A stretch of DNA of 64,000 nt from Qipengyuania marisflavi. GTDB lineage: Bacteria; Pseudomonadota; Alphaproteobacteria; Sphingomonadales; Sphingomonadaceae. Made by a program: the position numbers and the translations under genes. The first letter of the stretch is position 1, and every line of letters begins with the position of its first letter. The notes below the pieces were generated by a model. It was not told the origin of the DNA. It did no database searches and saw only the letters and a list, made by a program, of their open reading frames with translations. The DNA lies in NCBI RefSeq assembly GCF_005884405.1, contig NZ_VCAO01000001.1, forward strand, positions 552,304 through 616,303, read 5' to 3'. Positions 27,298 through 36,959 of the stretch are shown here, piece by piece.

Positions 27298-28092
27298 GTG
27301 AGAAAAGCACTCCCACTGTTGCTGGCCGGTATTGCCGCCGCACTGCCGCTCGCCCCGCTGGCCGCGCAGAATGTTGCGGGCACGGAAATCACCGCCGGGC
27401 ACACGCTGCTGACCGTCAATGGCGAGGGCAAGACGCTGCGCGAACCCGAACTGGCAGTGTTCAGCGCCGGTGTTACCACGCAGGGTGCGAGCGCTGCCGA
27501 GGCGCTGGGCGAAAACTCACGCAAGATGTCGCAGGTTATCGCCTCGCTCAAACGCGCCGGGATTGCGGAGCGTGATATCCAGACCAGCAATCTGTCGATC
27601 AGCCCGGTCTATGCCAATCCCGAACGTGACGCGATGATGGCCGCGCGTGCCAGCGGACAGCCCTATATCGCCCCGTCGCCAGAAAACCGTGTTCCCCGGA
27701 TTATCAGCTATACCGCTAACAACACTGTGTCAGTCCGTCAGCGCAAGCTGGGCGATTATGGCAAGGTGATCGACACGCTGGCAACTGCCGGGGCCAATCA
27801 AATCAATGGCCCGGCGTTCCAGATGGACGACCCCGAGCCTGCCCTGAATGAAGCGCGCCGTGACGCCGTACGCAGCGCGCGCGCCAAGGCCGAACTGTAT
27901 GCCAGTGCTGCGGGCCTGCGCATAGTTCGTGTGGTGTCGATCAGCGAGAGCGGCGGTTATTATGGTCGCCCGCCACAAATGTTTGGCGAGTCCGCAAGAA
28001 TGGCCGCACCGCCACCACCGCCCGCACCGATACAGCCGGGCGAGATGCAGATGTCTGCCAATGTCTCGATCCAGTACGAACTTGCGCCCTGA
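27298..28092 (+). CDS. SIMPL domain (DUF541) secreted protein
   Basis: The 264-residue product starts at a GTG preceded by GGAG at 8 bases and has a signal peptide ending LAPLAAQ. The mature part has LTVNGEGKTLREPELAVFSAGV, QTSNLSISPVY and the long ARRDAVRSARAKAELYASAAGL helix, the SIMPL/DUF541 pattern of oligomer-forming periplasmic proteins. The start at 27298 is chosen from the ribosome site, although the frame is open from 27250. The function is unknown. Confidence 0.87.
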   Translation: MRKALPLLLAGIAAALPLAPLAAQNVAGTEITAGHTLLTVNGEGKTLREPELAVFSAGVTTQGASAAEALGENSRKMSQVIASLKRAGIAERDIQTSNLSISPVYANPERDAMMAARASGQPYIAPSPENRVPRIISYTANNTVSVRQRKLGDYGKVIDTLATAGANQINGPAFQMDDPEPALNEARRDAVRSARAKAELYASAAGLRIVRVVSISESGGYYGRPPQMFGESARMAAPPPPPAPIQPGEMQMSANVSIQYELAP

Positions 28093-28121
28093 TCGCGCTC
28101 CAGCTGCCCTAGTCACACCCG

Positions 28122-28763
28122 ATGAACTCACCTGAGATCAAGATCTGCGGGATCAGCGATCCCGCCGCGCTCGACGCCGCAATTGGCGCGCGTGCGGACC
28201 ATGCCGGGCTGGTGTTCTTTGCGCCCTCCCCGCGCAATCTTGCACTGGGTGATGCGCGCGCACTGGCAGAACGCGCCACAGGACGGATCGGCAAAGTGGG
28301 GCTGTTTGTGGATGCCGACGACAGCTTGATTGCTGATGCAGTGAACGCGACACAGCTTGATGCGCTGCAATTGCACGGTGAGGAAACGCCAGAGCGCGCC
28401 GCGCAGTTGAAGGCCCGCTTCGGCCTGACAGTTTGGAAAGCGCTGCCGATCGCTTCACCCGCCGATGTCGAACGCGCGCGTCAATATGATGATATCGCCG
28501 ACCTCATTTTGTTCGACGCCAAGACGCCAAAAGATGCGGCTTTACCCGGCGGAATGGGACTGCGGTTCGACTGGTCGCTGCTGTCAGGCTATCGCGGTAA
28601 AGCACGCTGGGGTCTGGCAGGGGGCCTGACACCGAACAATGTTGCAGACGCCATCGCCCAGACCGGCGCAGCGCTGGTCGACACGTCTTCGGGCGTCGAA
28701 AGTGCTCCCGGTGTCAAGGACGTGGACAGAATCGCAGCCTTCTGCAAAGCCGCGCGGCCATGA
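28122..28763 (+). CDS. trpF: Phosphoribosylanthranilate isomerase
   Basis: The 213-residue TIM-barrel enzyme converts PRA to CdRP in tryptophan synthesis. It shows EIKICGISD at the N-terminus, [24 protein letters not shown] and [17 protein letters not shown] at the C-terminal phosphate site. It overlaps trpB as ATGA. Confidence 0.96.
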   Translation: MNSPEIKICGISDPAALDAAIGARADHAGLVFFAPSPRNLALGDARALAERATGRIGKVGLFVDADDSLIADAVNATQLDALQLHGEETPERAAQLKARFGLTVWKALPIASPADVERARQYDDIADLILFDAKTPKDAALPGGMGLRFDWSLLSGYRGKARWGLAGGLTPNNVADAIAQTGAALVDTSSGVESAPGVKDVDRIAAFCKAARP

Positions 28764-29971
28764 CCCAGAACCCCAATTCCTTCCGCAACCAGCCAGATGA
28801 TCGCGGCCATTTCGGCGATTACGGCGGGCGTTATGTCGCCGAAACGTTGATGCCTCTGGTGCTCGATCTTGAGCGCGAATACCGCGCGGCGCAGGCCGAT
28901 CCCGCGTTCAAGGCGCAATTTGACGACCTGCTTGAACATTATGTTGGCCGCCCCAGCCCGCTCTATTTTGCGGAGCGGCTGACCGAGGCTCTCGGAGGGG
29001 CGCAGGTCTGGTTCAAGCGTGACGAATTGAACCACACCGGCGCGCACAAGATCAACAATTGCATTGGCCAGATCCTGCTGGCGATGCGGATGGGCAAGAC
29101 GCGCATCATTGCGGAAACTGGCGCGGGCCAGCACGGCGTGGCAACCGCCACCGTCTGCGCGCGCTTCGGCCTGCCCTGCGTGATCTATATGGGCGCGACC
29201 GATGTGGCGCGGCAGGCACCCAATGTGTTCCGTATGAAGCTGCTGGGTGCAGAAGTGGTGCCGGTAACCAGCGGCGCCGCCACGTTGAAAGATGCGATGA
29301 ACGAAGGGATGCGCGACTGGGTCGCGAATGTCCACGACACCTTTTACATCATCGGCACCGCCGCCGGGCCGCACCCCTATCCCGAAATGGTGCGCGATTT
29401 CCAGAGCGTGATCGGCATCGAAGCGCGCGCGCAAATGCTCGGACGCACTGGCCGCCTGCCCGATCTGCTGGTCGCCTGTATCGGCGGCGGGTCGAATGCG
29501 CTGGGCCTGTTCCACCCCTTCCTCGACGATGCGGATGTTAAAATGCTCGGCGTGGAAGCGGCAGGCCACGGGCTGGACAAGGAACATGCCGCCAGCCTGC
29601 TGGGCGGATCACCCGGTGTGCTGCACGGCAACAAAACCTATCTGCTGCAAGACGAAGACGGCCAGATCTCCGAAGGCCACTCGATCAGCGCGGGCCTCGA
29701 CTATCCCGGCATCGGCCCCGAACACGCCTGGCTGAAAGACACCGGCCGAGTCGAATACACCGCCGTGACCGATGACGAGGCACTGGAAGGCTTCCAGCTG
29801 CTTTGCCGCACCGAAGGCATCATCCCCGCGCTGGAACCCAGCCACGCGATTGCGGCTGTTGCGAAGCGAGCGAAGGACATGGACCGCGACGCGATTATCC
29901 TCGCCAATTTGTGCGGGCGCGGCGACAAGGATATTTTCACCGTGGCTGAAAAGCTGGGAGTGGAGATTTGA
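28760..29971 (+). CDS. trpB: Tryptophan synthase beta subunit
   Basis: The 403-residue PLP enzyme condenses indole with serine. [15 protein letters not shown] contains the PLP lysine, [16 protein letters not shown] and [17 protein letters not shown] are family signatures, and the length is normal. The TGA overlaps the TTG start of the next gene. The usual partner trpA does not follow directly but starts 1.0 kb downstream. Confidence 0.98.
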   Translation: MTQNPNSFRNQPDDRGHFGDYGGRYVAETLMPLVLDLEREYRAAQADPAFKAQFDDLLEHYVGRPSPLYFAERLTEALGGAQVWFKRDELNHTGAHKINNCIGQILLAMRMGKTRIIAETGAGQHGVATATVCARFGLPCVIYMGATDVARQAPNVFRMKLLGAEVVPVTSGAATLKDAMNEGMRDWVANVHDTFYIIGTAAGPHPYPEMVRDFQSVIGIEARAQMLGRTGRLPDLLVACIGGGSNALGLFHPFLDDADVKMLGVEAAGHGLDKEHAASLLGGSPGVLHGNKTYLLQDEDGQISEGHSISAGLDYPGIGPEHAWLKDTGRVEYTAVTDDEALEGFQLLCRTEGIIPALEPSHAIAAVAKRAKDMDRDAIILANLCGRGDKDIFTVAEKLGVEI

Positions 29972-30333
29972 CCAAAACAAGGCTCGCGTTCATTGCAATA
30001 GGTCTGTGTTCAGTTTTGCTATTGTTCCAAACGTGGGTTCTCGGCGACAACTTTGAGACGCCTTGGTTCGTCTGGTTGCCAATCCTTGGCATCTTGGGGT
30101 GGTCGCTTTGGCAATTGCGTGCACCACCCGATCCGGCGAGCAAACTGTTTGATTTCAACCCTAAGCGTGGTCTTCTTTATTTCTTTTTGGGCTTGCTGAT
30201 CTTCCCACTCACTCTAAGTATCGACGCAATTTTTGGCGCGGACATATCAATGACTGACGCGGCTCTGTTTACGGCAGGAGGTTCAATTTTGATCGGCCTC
30301 ATTGGCGTATTCACGGAGCATGTGAACGTATGA
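29968..30333 (+). CDS. Hypothetical four-helix membrane protein
   Basis: The 121-residue product has four hydrophobic segments ([51 protein letters not shown] and [16 protein letters not shown]). I recognise no family. It begins at a TTG whose bases overlap the trpB TGA, with GGGAG 7 bases upstream. Its base composition is visibly more AT-rich than trpB and trpA, which suggests a recent arrival. It lies between trpB and the DUF559 cassette. Confidence 0.65.
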   Translation: MTKTRLAFIAIGLCSVLLLFQTWVLGDNFETPWFVWLPILGILGWSLWQLRAPPDPASKLFDFNPKRGLLYFFLGLLIFPLTLSIDAIFGADISMTDAALFTAGGSILIGLIGVFTEHVNV

Positions 30334-30359
30334 CCCGCCTCTTCGCCGCCTTGTTCTTA

Positions 30360-30383
30360 CCCTCTCACCTTCAGGGGAGAGGA
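30360..30383. repeat. Left inverted palindrome of the DUF559 cassette
   Basis: CCCTCTCACC, loop TTCA, GGGGAGAGGA forms a hairpin with one internal mismatch. It is the inverted copy of the palindrome at 30776-30799 (loop TGAA there), with 22 of 24 bases matching after reversal. A purine-rich stretch after it supplies the ribosome site of the DUF559 gene. Confidence 0.75.
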
Positions 30384-30414
30384 AGGAGCCGCGCAGCGGC
30401 GGGAGGAGAGGGGG

Positions 30415-30804
30415 ATGCGTGACCACGCCTCGCTGAAGCACGCCCAAGCCATGCGCAAGGATCTGCAGGAATCGGAGATGCGGATGTGGCTGGAGTTGCG
30501 GGCTGGTCGTTTCTGCGGGATCAAGTTTCGCCGCCAGAAGGTGATCGGAAAGTTTATCGCCGATTTTGCATCGAACGATCCCAAACTTGTCGTGGAACTG
30601 GATGGCGATACGCACACAGGGCGCGATACCTATGACGCTGCGAGAAGCCGACATCTGGAAGATCAGGGATACAGGGTGGTCAGGTTTATGAATTCCGATG
30701 TCATCGGGAATATGGATGGCGTGTTAGAGCGCTTGACGGAGGTTGTTGTGGATATGGGATATTCCCCTCTCCCAACCCTCTCCCCTGAAGGGGAGAGGGC
30801 CTGA
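30415..30804 (+). CDS. DUF559 (Vsr-like endonuclease fold) protein
   Basis: The 129-residue product shows the DUF559 core: SEMRMWLELRAGRFCGIKFRR, then KFIADFASNDPKLVVELDGDTH, where the D-E-x-D-H residues form the putative metal site. It ends with SRHLEDQGYRVVRFMNSDV. The ATG follows a GGAGG-type site 8 bases upstream. The last residues (TLSPEGER and a final A) are encoded by the right palindrome of the cassette, so the repeat and the gene are fused. DUF559 proteins resemble the Vsr mismatch endonuclease, but their activity is unproven. Confidence 0.88.
   Translation: MRDHASLKHAQAMRKDLQESEMRMWLELRAGRFCGIKFRRQKVIGKFIADFASNDPKLVVELDGDTHTGRDTYDAARSRHLEDQGYRVVRFMNSDVIGNMDGVLERLTEVVVDMGYSPLPTLSPEGERA
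30776..30799. repeat. Right inverted palindrome of the DUF559 cassette
   Basis: CCCTCTCCCC, loop TGAA, GGGGAGAGGG is a perfect ten-base-pair hairpin. It lies wholly inside the 3' end of the DUF559 coding region and mirrors the left copy at 30360-30383. It could also terminate transcription weakly, but no T run follows. Confidence 0.85.
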
Positions 30805-30932
30805 TAACCCGCCTCTCCTCCGGTTTCGCCAAGTCCCCCTGTCCTACAGCGCTTCGCCCGTGCGATAGTGACGAAATGACGATGCCTCACTTCTCTTTAC
30901 GCGCCAAATCGCCTTCGCTCGCCCTGCCCGGA

Positions 30933-30973
30933 TTTTTTACCCTTGAACTGTGTAACACCCGGTCCATGTCTCA
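30933..30973 (+). promoter_or_regulatory. Upstream module before trpA, shared with rpsA
   Basis: Six T, 11 bases, then GTGTAACACCCGGTCCA, one base, and GTCTCA. The rpsA leader has the same layout with the same spacing, and only one base differs in the 24-base core (30950-30973 here, 11586-11609 there). It lies 17 bases before the trpA ATG and may give trpA its own promoter or operator now that the cassette separates it from trpB. Confidence 0.5.
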
Positions 30974-30990
30974 GCTTCAAGCAGAGTTAG

Positions 30991-31809
30991 ATGAACGATA
31001 ATCCCGCCATGACCGCTTCGAATCGCCTCTCCTCAACCTTCGGCAAACCGCACCCCGCCCTCATCTGCTTTCTTACCGCAGGGGATGGCGACACCGCGGC
31101 CAACCTCGACGCGCTGGTCGCGGGCGGCGCGGACGTGATCGAATTGGGGATGCCCTTCACCGACCCGATGGCCGATGGTCCGGCGATCCAGGCGGCGAAT
31201 TTGCGCAGCCTTGGCGCGGGGACGACCACTGCCTATGTGTTCGCCATCGCCTCCGCCTTTCGCACGCGCCATCCTGACACCCCGCTGGTGCTGATGGGCT
31301 ATGCCAATCCGATGGTGCGGCGCGGGGCGGACTGGTTTGCGGATCAGTGCAAATCCGCTGGCGTCGATGGCGTGATCTGCGTGGATATTCCGCCTGAGGA
31401 GGACGACGCGCTTGGCCCGCAATTGCGCGCGGCCGGGGTGGCGCCGATCCGGCTGGCCACGCCGACCACTGATGCGCGGCGCCTGCCGCAGGTTCTCGAA
31501 GGGTCGGGCGGGTTTCTCTATTACGTTTCGGTTGCCGGGATCACCGGCCTGCAACAGGCGGCACAGGGCTCTATTGCGGAGGCGGTGGCACGGCTCAAGG
31601 CTGCCACGGATTTGCCCGTGGCCGTCGGTTTCGGCGTGCGCACTCCCGATCAGGCGGGCGAGATTGCCAGAGTTGCGGACGGCGTGGTCGTCGGCTCCGC
31701 ACTGGTCGAGCTGGTTGGCAAGCATGGCAAGGACGCTCCGCGCCATCTTCGCGAACTCACCGAGAGTCTTGCCAAGGCGGTGCATTCGGCGGCAAAGGCT
31801 TCAACATGA
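30991..31809 (+). CDS. trpA: Tryptophan synthase alpha subunit
   Basis: The 272-residue TIM-barrel protein releases indole from indole-glycerol phosphate. Signatures are [57 protein letters not shown] and [13 protein letters not shown]. The start may be 30991 or an in-frame ATG at 31009. The TGA overlaps accD as ATGA. Confidence 0.97.
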   Translation: MNDNPAMTASNRLSSTFGKPHPALICFLTAGDGDTAANLDALVAGGADVIELGMPFTDPMADGPAIQAANLRSLGAGTTTAYVFAIASAFRTRHPDTPLVLMGYANPMVRRGADWFADQCKSAGVDGVICVDIPPEEDDALGPQLRAAGVAPIRLATPTTDARRLPQVLEGSGGFLYYVSVAGITGLQQAAQGSIAEAVARLKAATDLPVAVGFGVRTPDQAGEIARVADGVVVGSALVELVGKHGKDAPRHLRELTESLAKAVHSAAKAST

Positions 31810-32654
31810 ACTGGTTCACCAAAGTCCGTAACAATCTCCGTTTCCTGCCCAAGCGCGCGACGGATGAGAATCTGTGGGTCAAATGCCCCAGCTGCCAGCA
31901 GATGGTGTTCGGGCAGGAGTATCACGAAAACCAGTCCGTCTGCCCGCGCTGTGATCATCATGGCCGCATCGGCGCGGATGCGCGGCTGGCGATGCTGCTG
32001 GACGATGGGTTCGAGGTGCTGCCGGTCCCCGAGGTCAAGGAAGACCCGCTCAAGTTCCGCGATACCAAGAAATACACCGACCGCCTGAAACAGGCGCGCG
32101 CCAAGAACCCGCACCGCGATGCGTTTCTGGTGGGCTCTGGCGCGATTGACGGCAGGCCGGCAGTGATCGGCGTGCAGGATTTCGGCTTTATGGGCGGCAG
32201 CATGGGCATGGCCGTGGGCACCGCCTTTTGTCAGGGCGCCGAACGCGCGCTGACCCGCCGCTGTCCCTATATCGTGGTCACCGCAGCGGGCGGCGCGCGG
32301 ATGCAGGAAGGTATCCTCAGCCTGATGCAGATGCCCAAGGCAACCGTGATGACGCGGCGGCTGCACGAGGCGGGCCTGCCTTATATCGTGGTGCTGACCG
32401 ATCCGACCACTGGCGGCGTGACCGCCAGCTATGCCATGCTGGGCGACATCCACATTGCCGAACCGGGCGCGCTGATCGGCTTTGCCGGACAGCGGGTGAT
32501 CCAGGACACCATTCGCGAACAGCTTCCCGATGGCTTCCAGCGCGCCGAATATCTGCGCAAGCACGGCATGGTCGACATGGTGGTGCACCGCCATGATTTG
32601 CGCGATATGCTGGCCACGGTGACCGACTATCTCTCACCCAAGCAGGCGGCCTGA
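31806..32654 (+). CDS. accD: Acetyl-CoA carboxylase carboxyltransferase subunit beta
   Basis: The 282-residue subunit transfers the carboxyl group from biotin to acetyl-CoA at the first step of fatty acid synthesis. A zinc ribbon (CPSCQQM and [10 protein letters not shown]) precedes the crotonase-like core ([49 protein letters not shown]). It is coupled to trpA, and the order trpFBA-accD-folC is standard in alphaproteobacteria. Confidence 0.98.
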   Translation: MNWFTKVRNNLRFLPKRATDENLWVKCPSCQQMVFGQEYHENQSVCPRCDHHGRIGADARLAMLLDDGFEVLPVPEVKEDPLKFRDTKKYTDRLKQARAKNPHRDAFLVGSGAIDGRPAVIGVQDFGFMGGSMGMAVGTAFCQGAERALTRRCPYIVVTAAGGARMQEGILSLMQMPKATVMTRRLHEAGLPYIVVLTDPTTGGVTASYAMLGDIHIAEPGALIGFAGQRVIQDTIREQLPDGFQRAEYLRKHGMVDMVVHRHDLRDMLATVTDYLSPKQAA

Positions 32655-32662
32655 CCCACACG

Positions 32663-33952
32663 ATGCGGGACTTTGCCCGCTCCGACAGTCCTGCGGTGCA
32701 GCGCCAGCTTGACCGGCTGGGCGCGCTGAGCGTTCCGGACGGGCGGTTGGGGCTGACGACGATCCGCGCATTGCTGGCCCGGCTGGGCGATCCGCAGCTG
32801 CGACTACCGCCGGTTTTCCATGTCGCGGGGACCAATGGCAAGGGGTCCACCTGCGCCTTCCTCCGGGCAATGCTGGAGGCCAGCGGCCACCGCGTCCACA
32901 CCACCACCAGCCCGCATCTGGTGCGCTATAACGAACGCATTCGGGTCGCTGGCGCGCTGATTTCCGACGAGCGGCTGGCACTGCTGTTGGCCGAGGTTCT
33001 GGACGCGGGCGAGGATTTGGCACCCAGTTTTTTCGAAGTCACAATGGCCGCCGCATTCTGCGAATTCGCCCGCGTTCCGGCGGATGCCTGCGTGGTCGAG
33101 GTCGGGCTTGGTGGGCGGTTTGATGCGACCAATGTCATCACGCAACCCGCCGCCTGCGCCATTGCTGCGCTGGGGATCGACCACGAACGGTTCCTGCTGG
33201 TACCCGAAGAAGGCGTGCCGACAGAGCCACTCTCCCGCATCGCTTTCGAGAAGGCTGGTATCGCGAAATCGGGCAGCCCGCTGGTGACATTTTCATATCC
33301 TGAAGGTCCATCGCTGGAGATTGAACGCGCGGCTCACGCCGCTGGCGCACCGCTGGCGATGCGGGGCCGCGACTGGCACGCCAGCGTGAATGTCAGCGGA
33401 TTAAATTATCAGGACCGGGATGGAGCACTGGTGCTGCCGCTGCCCACCCTCACCGGCGCGCATCAGACGGAGAATGCCGCGCTGGCGGCCGCGCTGCTGC
33501 GGCATCAGGACCAGATTACCGTCACGCCCGAAGCAATGGCGCAGGGTATCCGCGACGCGCGCTGGCCCGGTCGATTGCAATTGCTCGCCCCCGGTCCGCT
33601 GGTGGGAGACCGCGAGGTCTGGCTCGATGGCGGCCACAATGCCAGCGCGGGCGCGATGCTGGCCGGACATTTTGCCGGTCAGCGGCTACATCTCATCCTC
33701 GGAATGCTCGAGGCCAAGGACCCGGCATCGCTGACCGCGCCTCTCGCGAAATCCATCGCAACCCTCACAATAGTGCCTGTACCTAGCCACGACTGGCACC
33801 CCGCCAGCACCTTTGGAGAGCGCGCGCGAGAGGCTGGCGATGTCGCCAATGCCCTGGCCTCGCTGCCCGACGACAGCCTGCCGGTGCTAATCGCCGGCTC
33901 GCTCTATCTCGCGGGTGAGGTCTTGCGCCTCAACAACGAAATTCCCGGCTGA
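32663..33952 (+). CDS. folC: Folylpolyglutamate synthase / dihydrofolate synthase
   Basis: The 429-residue Mur-ligase-fold enzyme adds glutamate to folates. The P-loop is GTNGKGS (56-62), followed by TTTSPHLVRYNERIRV, VEVGLGGRFDATNVI and the C-terminal WLDGGHNASAGAM. Its TGA directly abuts the stop of the convergent ampG-like gene at 33953. Confidence 0.95.
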   Translation: MRDFARSDSPAVQRQLDRLGALSVPDGRLGLTTIRALLARLGDPQLRLPPVFHVAGTNGKGSTCAFLRAMLEASGHRVHTTTSPHLVRYNERIRVAGALISDERLALLLAEVLDAGEDLAPSFFEVTMAAAFCEFARVPADACVVEVGLGGRFDATNVITQPAACAIAALGIDHERFLLVPEEGVPTEPLSRIAFEKAGIAKSGSPLVTFSYPEGPSLEIERAAHAAGAPLAMRGRDWHASVNVSGLNYQDRDGALVLPLPTLTGAHQTENAALAAALLRHQDQITVTPEAMAQGIRDARWPGRLQLLAPGPLVGDREVWLDGGHNASAGAMLAGHFAGQRLHLILGMLEAKDPASLTAPLAKSIATLTIVPVPSHDWHPASTFGERAREAGDVANALASLPDDSLPVLIAGSLYLAGEVLRLNNEIPG

Positions 33953-35704
33953 TCAATCGGCGCGCATGACCTCGCCAGCCTCCGGTGCGACAATCCCCGC
34001 CTTCGCCTTGCCGCGCGATTCGCGGATCCATTCAAGGATGCACAGCCCCACCGCCACCGCGCCAATCATCGTGGTGAAGATGAAGACGAAATAATAGCCG
34101 CGATCCTCGATCATCTGGCCCAGCGCGCCGCGCCCGATCGTGCCGATCAGCAGCGTGAGCGACGCGAGCAGCGCATATTGCACGGCGGCGTATTCCTTCG
34201 CCACGATGGAGCTGAGCCATGCGATATAAGCCGCTCCGGCGATGCCGATGGCCAGGTTCTCCCAGAAGATCGTGAACGTCAGACGCGCCAGTCCATCAAT
34301 GTCGGTCATCTGGAAAATGCCTGCGATGAAATTCACCAGCGCAGTGAAGCCAACAAAGTCGCTGCCCGCCTGCATGGCGGCGCCGCCCACTGCGAGATCG
34401 GCGTAGAGCAGGTTCGTCGCCGCTGCCAGCGTTGCCCCCAGCGTCAGCGTGAACATGCGGCCGAACTTCGTGATGATCCACCCGCCAAGCGCAAGGCCCA
34501 GAAGAATCGCGAACACCCCGAAGAATTTCGATGCGAATGCCACCTGGTCGCCGGTGTATTCCAGCTCTCCAAGGTAAAATGGATAGGCGAAGACGCCCCA
34601 GATTGAATCGCAAATGCGATAGGTCAGAACCAGCGCCAGGATCAGCACCAGCGACCAGCCCATGCGGCCGACAAACTCGACCAGCGGCAACACCAGCGCG
34701 CGGTATAGATGATCGCTGAACTTCACCTTGTGCCCGGCACCTACGCCCGGCGCGGCGATAATGACGTTGGTGCCGTCACGCTTTTGCTTGGCGACCCAGG
34801 CCGCAATGAATGCCGGCAGCACAACTGTCGCGATGACGATCAGAGGACCGTAAGTCGCGGTAAACAATGTCACATCAGGACGGTCATCGGGCAGCGCAGT
34901 CATGGAGCGAACCATGAAGACAACCACCGTGACGATGGCCCAGGCCCAGAGTACGCCCACAGCGATCAGCGCGCGAATGCGGACTTTCTCGGTAACTTCA
35001 CCAGCATTGTAGAGCTCGGCAACCTCTTCGTCGTTTGCCGCTACCGTTGCGGCGGAGCGTTTCTCCACATCGGCATCGGGGGCAAACAGACTTGCTATGC
35101 CGATGGCCAACATGATTGCGCCCATGATGACATAAGTCTGCGGCCAGCCGATCCGTTCAGCAATGATCAGACCCAGCGCGCCGCCGATCAGCGCAGCGAG
35201 GCGAAAGCCCATCTGAGTAATGGTCGAGAGAATATCCAGCGTGGCAGTCTCGTCCGCGACATCGATGCGCCAGGCATTGATGGCGATGTCCTGAGTGGCA
35301 CTGGCGAACGCGCCGATTGCCGCCAGCAGGCTGAACCAGCCAAGCGCGCTCTTGGGGTCGAGGAAGCTCATGATCAGCAATGCGATGCCGACGATCAGCT
35401 GCATCGGCGCGATCCACTGCTTGCGTTTCCCAAGCCTGCGGAGGCCGGGAAGGTCGACTTTGTCGAGCAGCGGCGACCATAGGAACTGGAAGGCATAAGC
35501 GAGCCCGACCAGCGAGAAGACGCCCATAGTCTCAAGATCGACTTCAGCTTCGGACAGCCATGCATAGAGTGTGCCGAGGAACAGCGCCGGGGGCAGGCCC
35601 TGGGCAAAGCCGAACAGCAGCATAAAGCCCGACTTGCGGTTGGTCAGCGCCAATCCCAATGTGCGCCATGCTGATTTCTTCTGTTCTGCAACCGCTTCGG
35701 CCAT
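33953..35704 (-). CDS. ampG: AmpG family muropeptide MFS transporter
   Basis: The 583-residue membrane protein has more than twelve hydrophobic segments. It begins with the AmpG-like FMLLFGFAQGLPPALFLGTLYAWL and LVGLAYAFQFLWSPLLDKVDLP, and ASATQDIAINAWRIDV is the family motif in the fifth helix region. AmpG imports anhydromuropeptides for cell-wall recycling. It is longer than the E. coli protein (491), with the extra length between the two halves. Confidence 0.88.
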   Translation of the reverse strand: MAEAVAEQKKSAWRTLGLALTNRKSGFMLLFGFAQGLPPALFLGTLYAWLSEAEVDLETMGVFSLVGLAYAFQFLWSPLLDKVDLPGLRRLGKRKQWIAPMQLIVGIALLIMSFLDPKSALGWFSLLAAIGAFASATQDIAINAWRIDVADETATLDILSTITQMGFRLAALIGGALGLIIAERIGWPQTYVIMGAIMLAIGIASLFAPDADVEKRSAATVAANDEEVAELYNAGEVTEKVRIRALIAVGVLWAWAIVTVVVFMVRSMTALPDDRPDVTLFTATYGPLIVIATVVLPAFIAAWVAKQKRDGTNVIIAAPGVGAGHKVKFSDHLYRALVLPLVEFVGRMGWSLVLILALVLTYRICDSIWGVFAYPFYLGELEYTGDQVAFASKFFGVFAILLGLALGGWIITKFGRMFTLTLGATLAAATNLLYADLAVGGAAMQAGSDFVGFTALVNFIAGIFQMTDIDGLARLTFTIFWENLAIGIAGAAYIAWLSSIVAKEYAAVQYALLASLTLLIGTIGRGALGQMIEDRGYYFVFIFTTMIGAVAVGLCILEWIRESRGKAKAGIVAPEAGEVMRAD

Positions 35705-35777
35705 AAGCTGGCGTCCTTCCGTTTATCGCTGTTTTTTGCGACACTAGCGGCTGCAAGGGGTGAGAGGAACAGCGATC

Positions 35778-36941
35778 ATGAGCACTGCCCACGTCTCTTC
35801 GGCGAGCAAGCGTCCGACAGCAGGCCAGCTGGCGCTGGCGCGCAAGGTCGCGGCAGGCGGTTCCAAGCCCGCCGATATGGTCTCTCAGGTGCCCGCATCA
35901 GCTTATACTGACCCTGACTGGTTCGCGCACGAAAAGGCGGCGATATTCGACCGCATGCCGCAAATCCTTGCGCCGTCGGTGTTGCTGCCAGAGGCGGGGA
36001 TGGCGGTCCCTCACGATGTCACCGGACGCCCGCTGCTGATCACGCGCGATGCGGATGGGGCGGCGCATGTCTTCCTCAACGTCTGTCGCCATCGCGGCAC
36101 CCGTCTGGTCGAGGGGAGCGAGGTGCAATGCACCAAGAAGCTGGTCTGCCCCTATCACGCGTGGACCTATGCGGTGGATGGCCGCTTGCTTGCCCTGCCC
36201 CGCCCTGATGCCTTTCCCGGTCTGGACAAGGGCGCAATGGGATTGGTGGAATTGCCATCAAAGGAAACTGGCGGTCTGATCTGGTTCTGCCCGGAGCAGC
36301 GCCCCACTGACTTTTCTGACGCCGAGACTCTGGGCGCGGATTTCGATGCGCTGGGTATGGGCGACGGTGTGCTGTTTCGCCGCAAGACGCATGATGTGGC
36401 GGCCAATTGGAAGCTGATCATGGATGCTTTTCTTGAAAGCTATCACGTCACGCGCCTGCACGCGCAGACGATCGGACCGTTCTTCAAGGACGGTGTGACC
36501 AGCGGCGATATGATCGGGCTTCATCACCGCTCTGCAGTCGGACGGCTGGAGGAGATGGACGGGGTCGACCTCACCGATATGGCGGCGCTGCGGCGGGTCA
36601 TCACATTTGCTTATCAGACCCTGCCAGGGGCGCTGATTATCCCCAGCCCTGACTATATCAATCTGATGGTGCTGATGCCGCAGGCGCATGACCACACGCT
36701 GGTGGAAGACTTCATGCTGATCCCCGAACAACCCGCCACCGACAAGGCGCGCGATCATTGGGAACGCAGCTGGGCGCTGCTGGATGGCGGCGTTTTTGCC
36801 GGCGAGGATTTCCGCGCGGCGGAGCTGGGCCAACAGGGCTTGGCCACCGGCGCGGTGCCGCAGCTGACGCTGGGCACGCTGGAGAGCGGCATCAGCCACT
36901 ATCACAAGACCGTCGCGGAAGCCTTGCGCGCCGCCAATTGA
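35778..36941 (+). CDS. Rieske aromatic ring-hydroxylating oxygenase alpha subunit
   Basis: The 387-residue product has Rieske ligands CRHRG (Cys103, His105) and CPYH (Cys124, His127). A catalytic domain follows, starting [18 protein letters not shown] with His223 and His228 as iron ligands. This is the layout of mononuclear-iron oxygenase large subunits. No reductase, ferredoxin or beta subunit gene is adjacent, so the electron donor and substrate are unknown. The ATG at 35778 has GAGAGGA about 10 bases upstream. Confidence 0.9.
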   Translation: MSTAHVSSASKRPTAGQLALARKVAAGGSKPADMVSQVPASAYTDPDWFAHEKAAIFDRMPQILAPSVLLPEAGMAVPHDVTGRPLLITRDADGAAHVFLNVCRHRGTRLVEGSEVQCTKKLVCPYHAWTYAVDGRLLALPRPDAFPGLDKGAMGLVELPSKETGGLIWFCPEQRPTDFSDAETLGADFDALGMGDGVLFRRKTHDVAANWKLIMDAFLESYHVTRLHAQTIGPFFKDGVTSGDMIGLHHRSAVGRLEEMDGVDLTDMAALRRVITFAYQTLPGALIIPSPDYINLMVLMPQAHDHTLVEDFMLIPEQPATDKARDHWERSWALLDGGVFAGEDFRAAELGQQGLATGAVPQLTLGTLESGISHYHKTVAEALRAAN

Positions 36942-36959
36942 GAGCCTAACCGCGCGGCC

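Noticed and set aside
30333-30816. 10-base direct repeat as a target-site duplication of the DUF559 cassette
   Set aside because: The repeats are 17 and 7 bases away from the palindrome ends, so they are not at a clean insertion boundary; kept only as a supporting observation.
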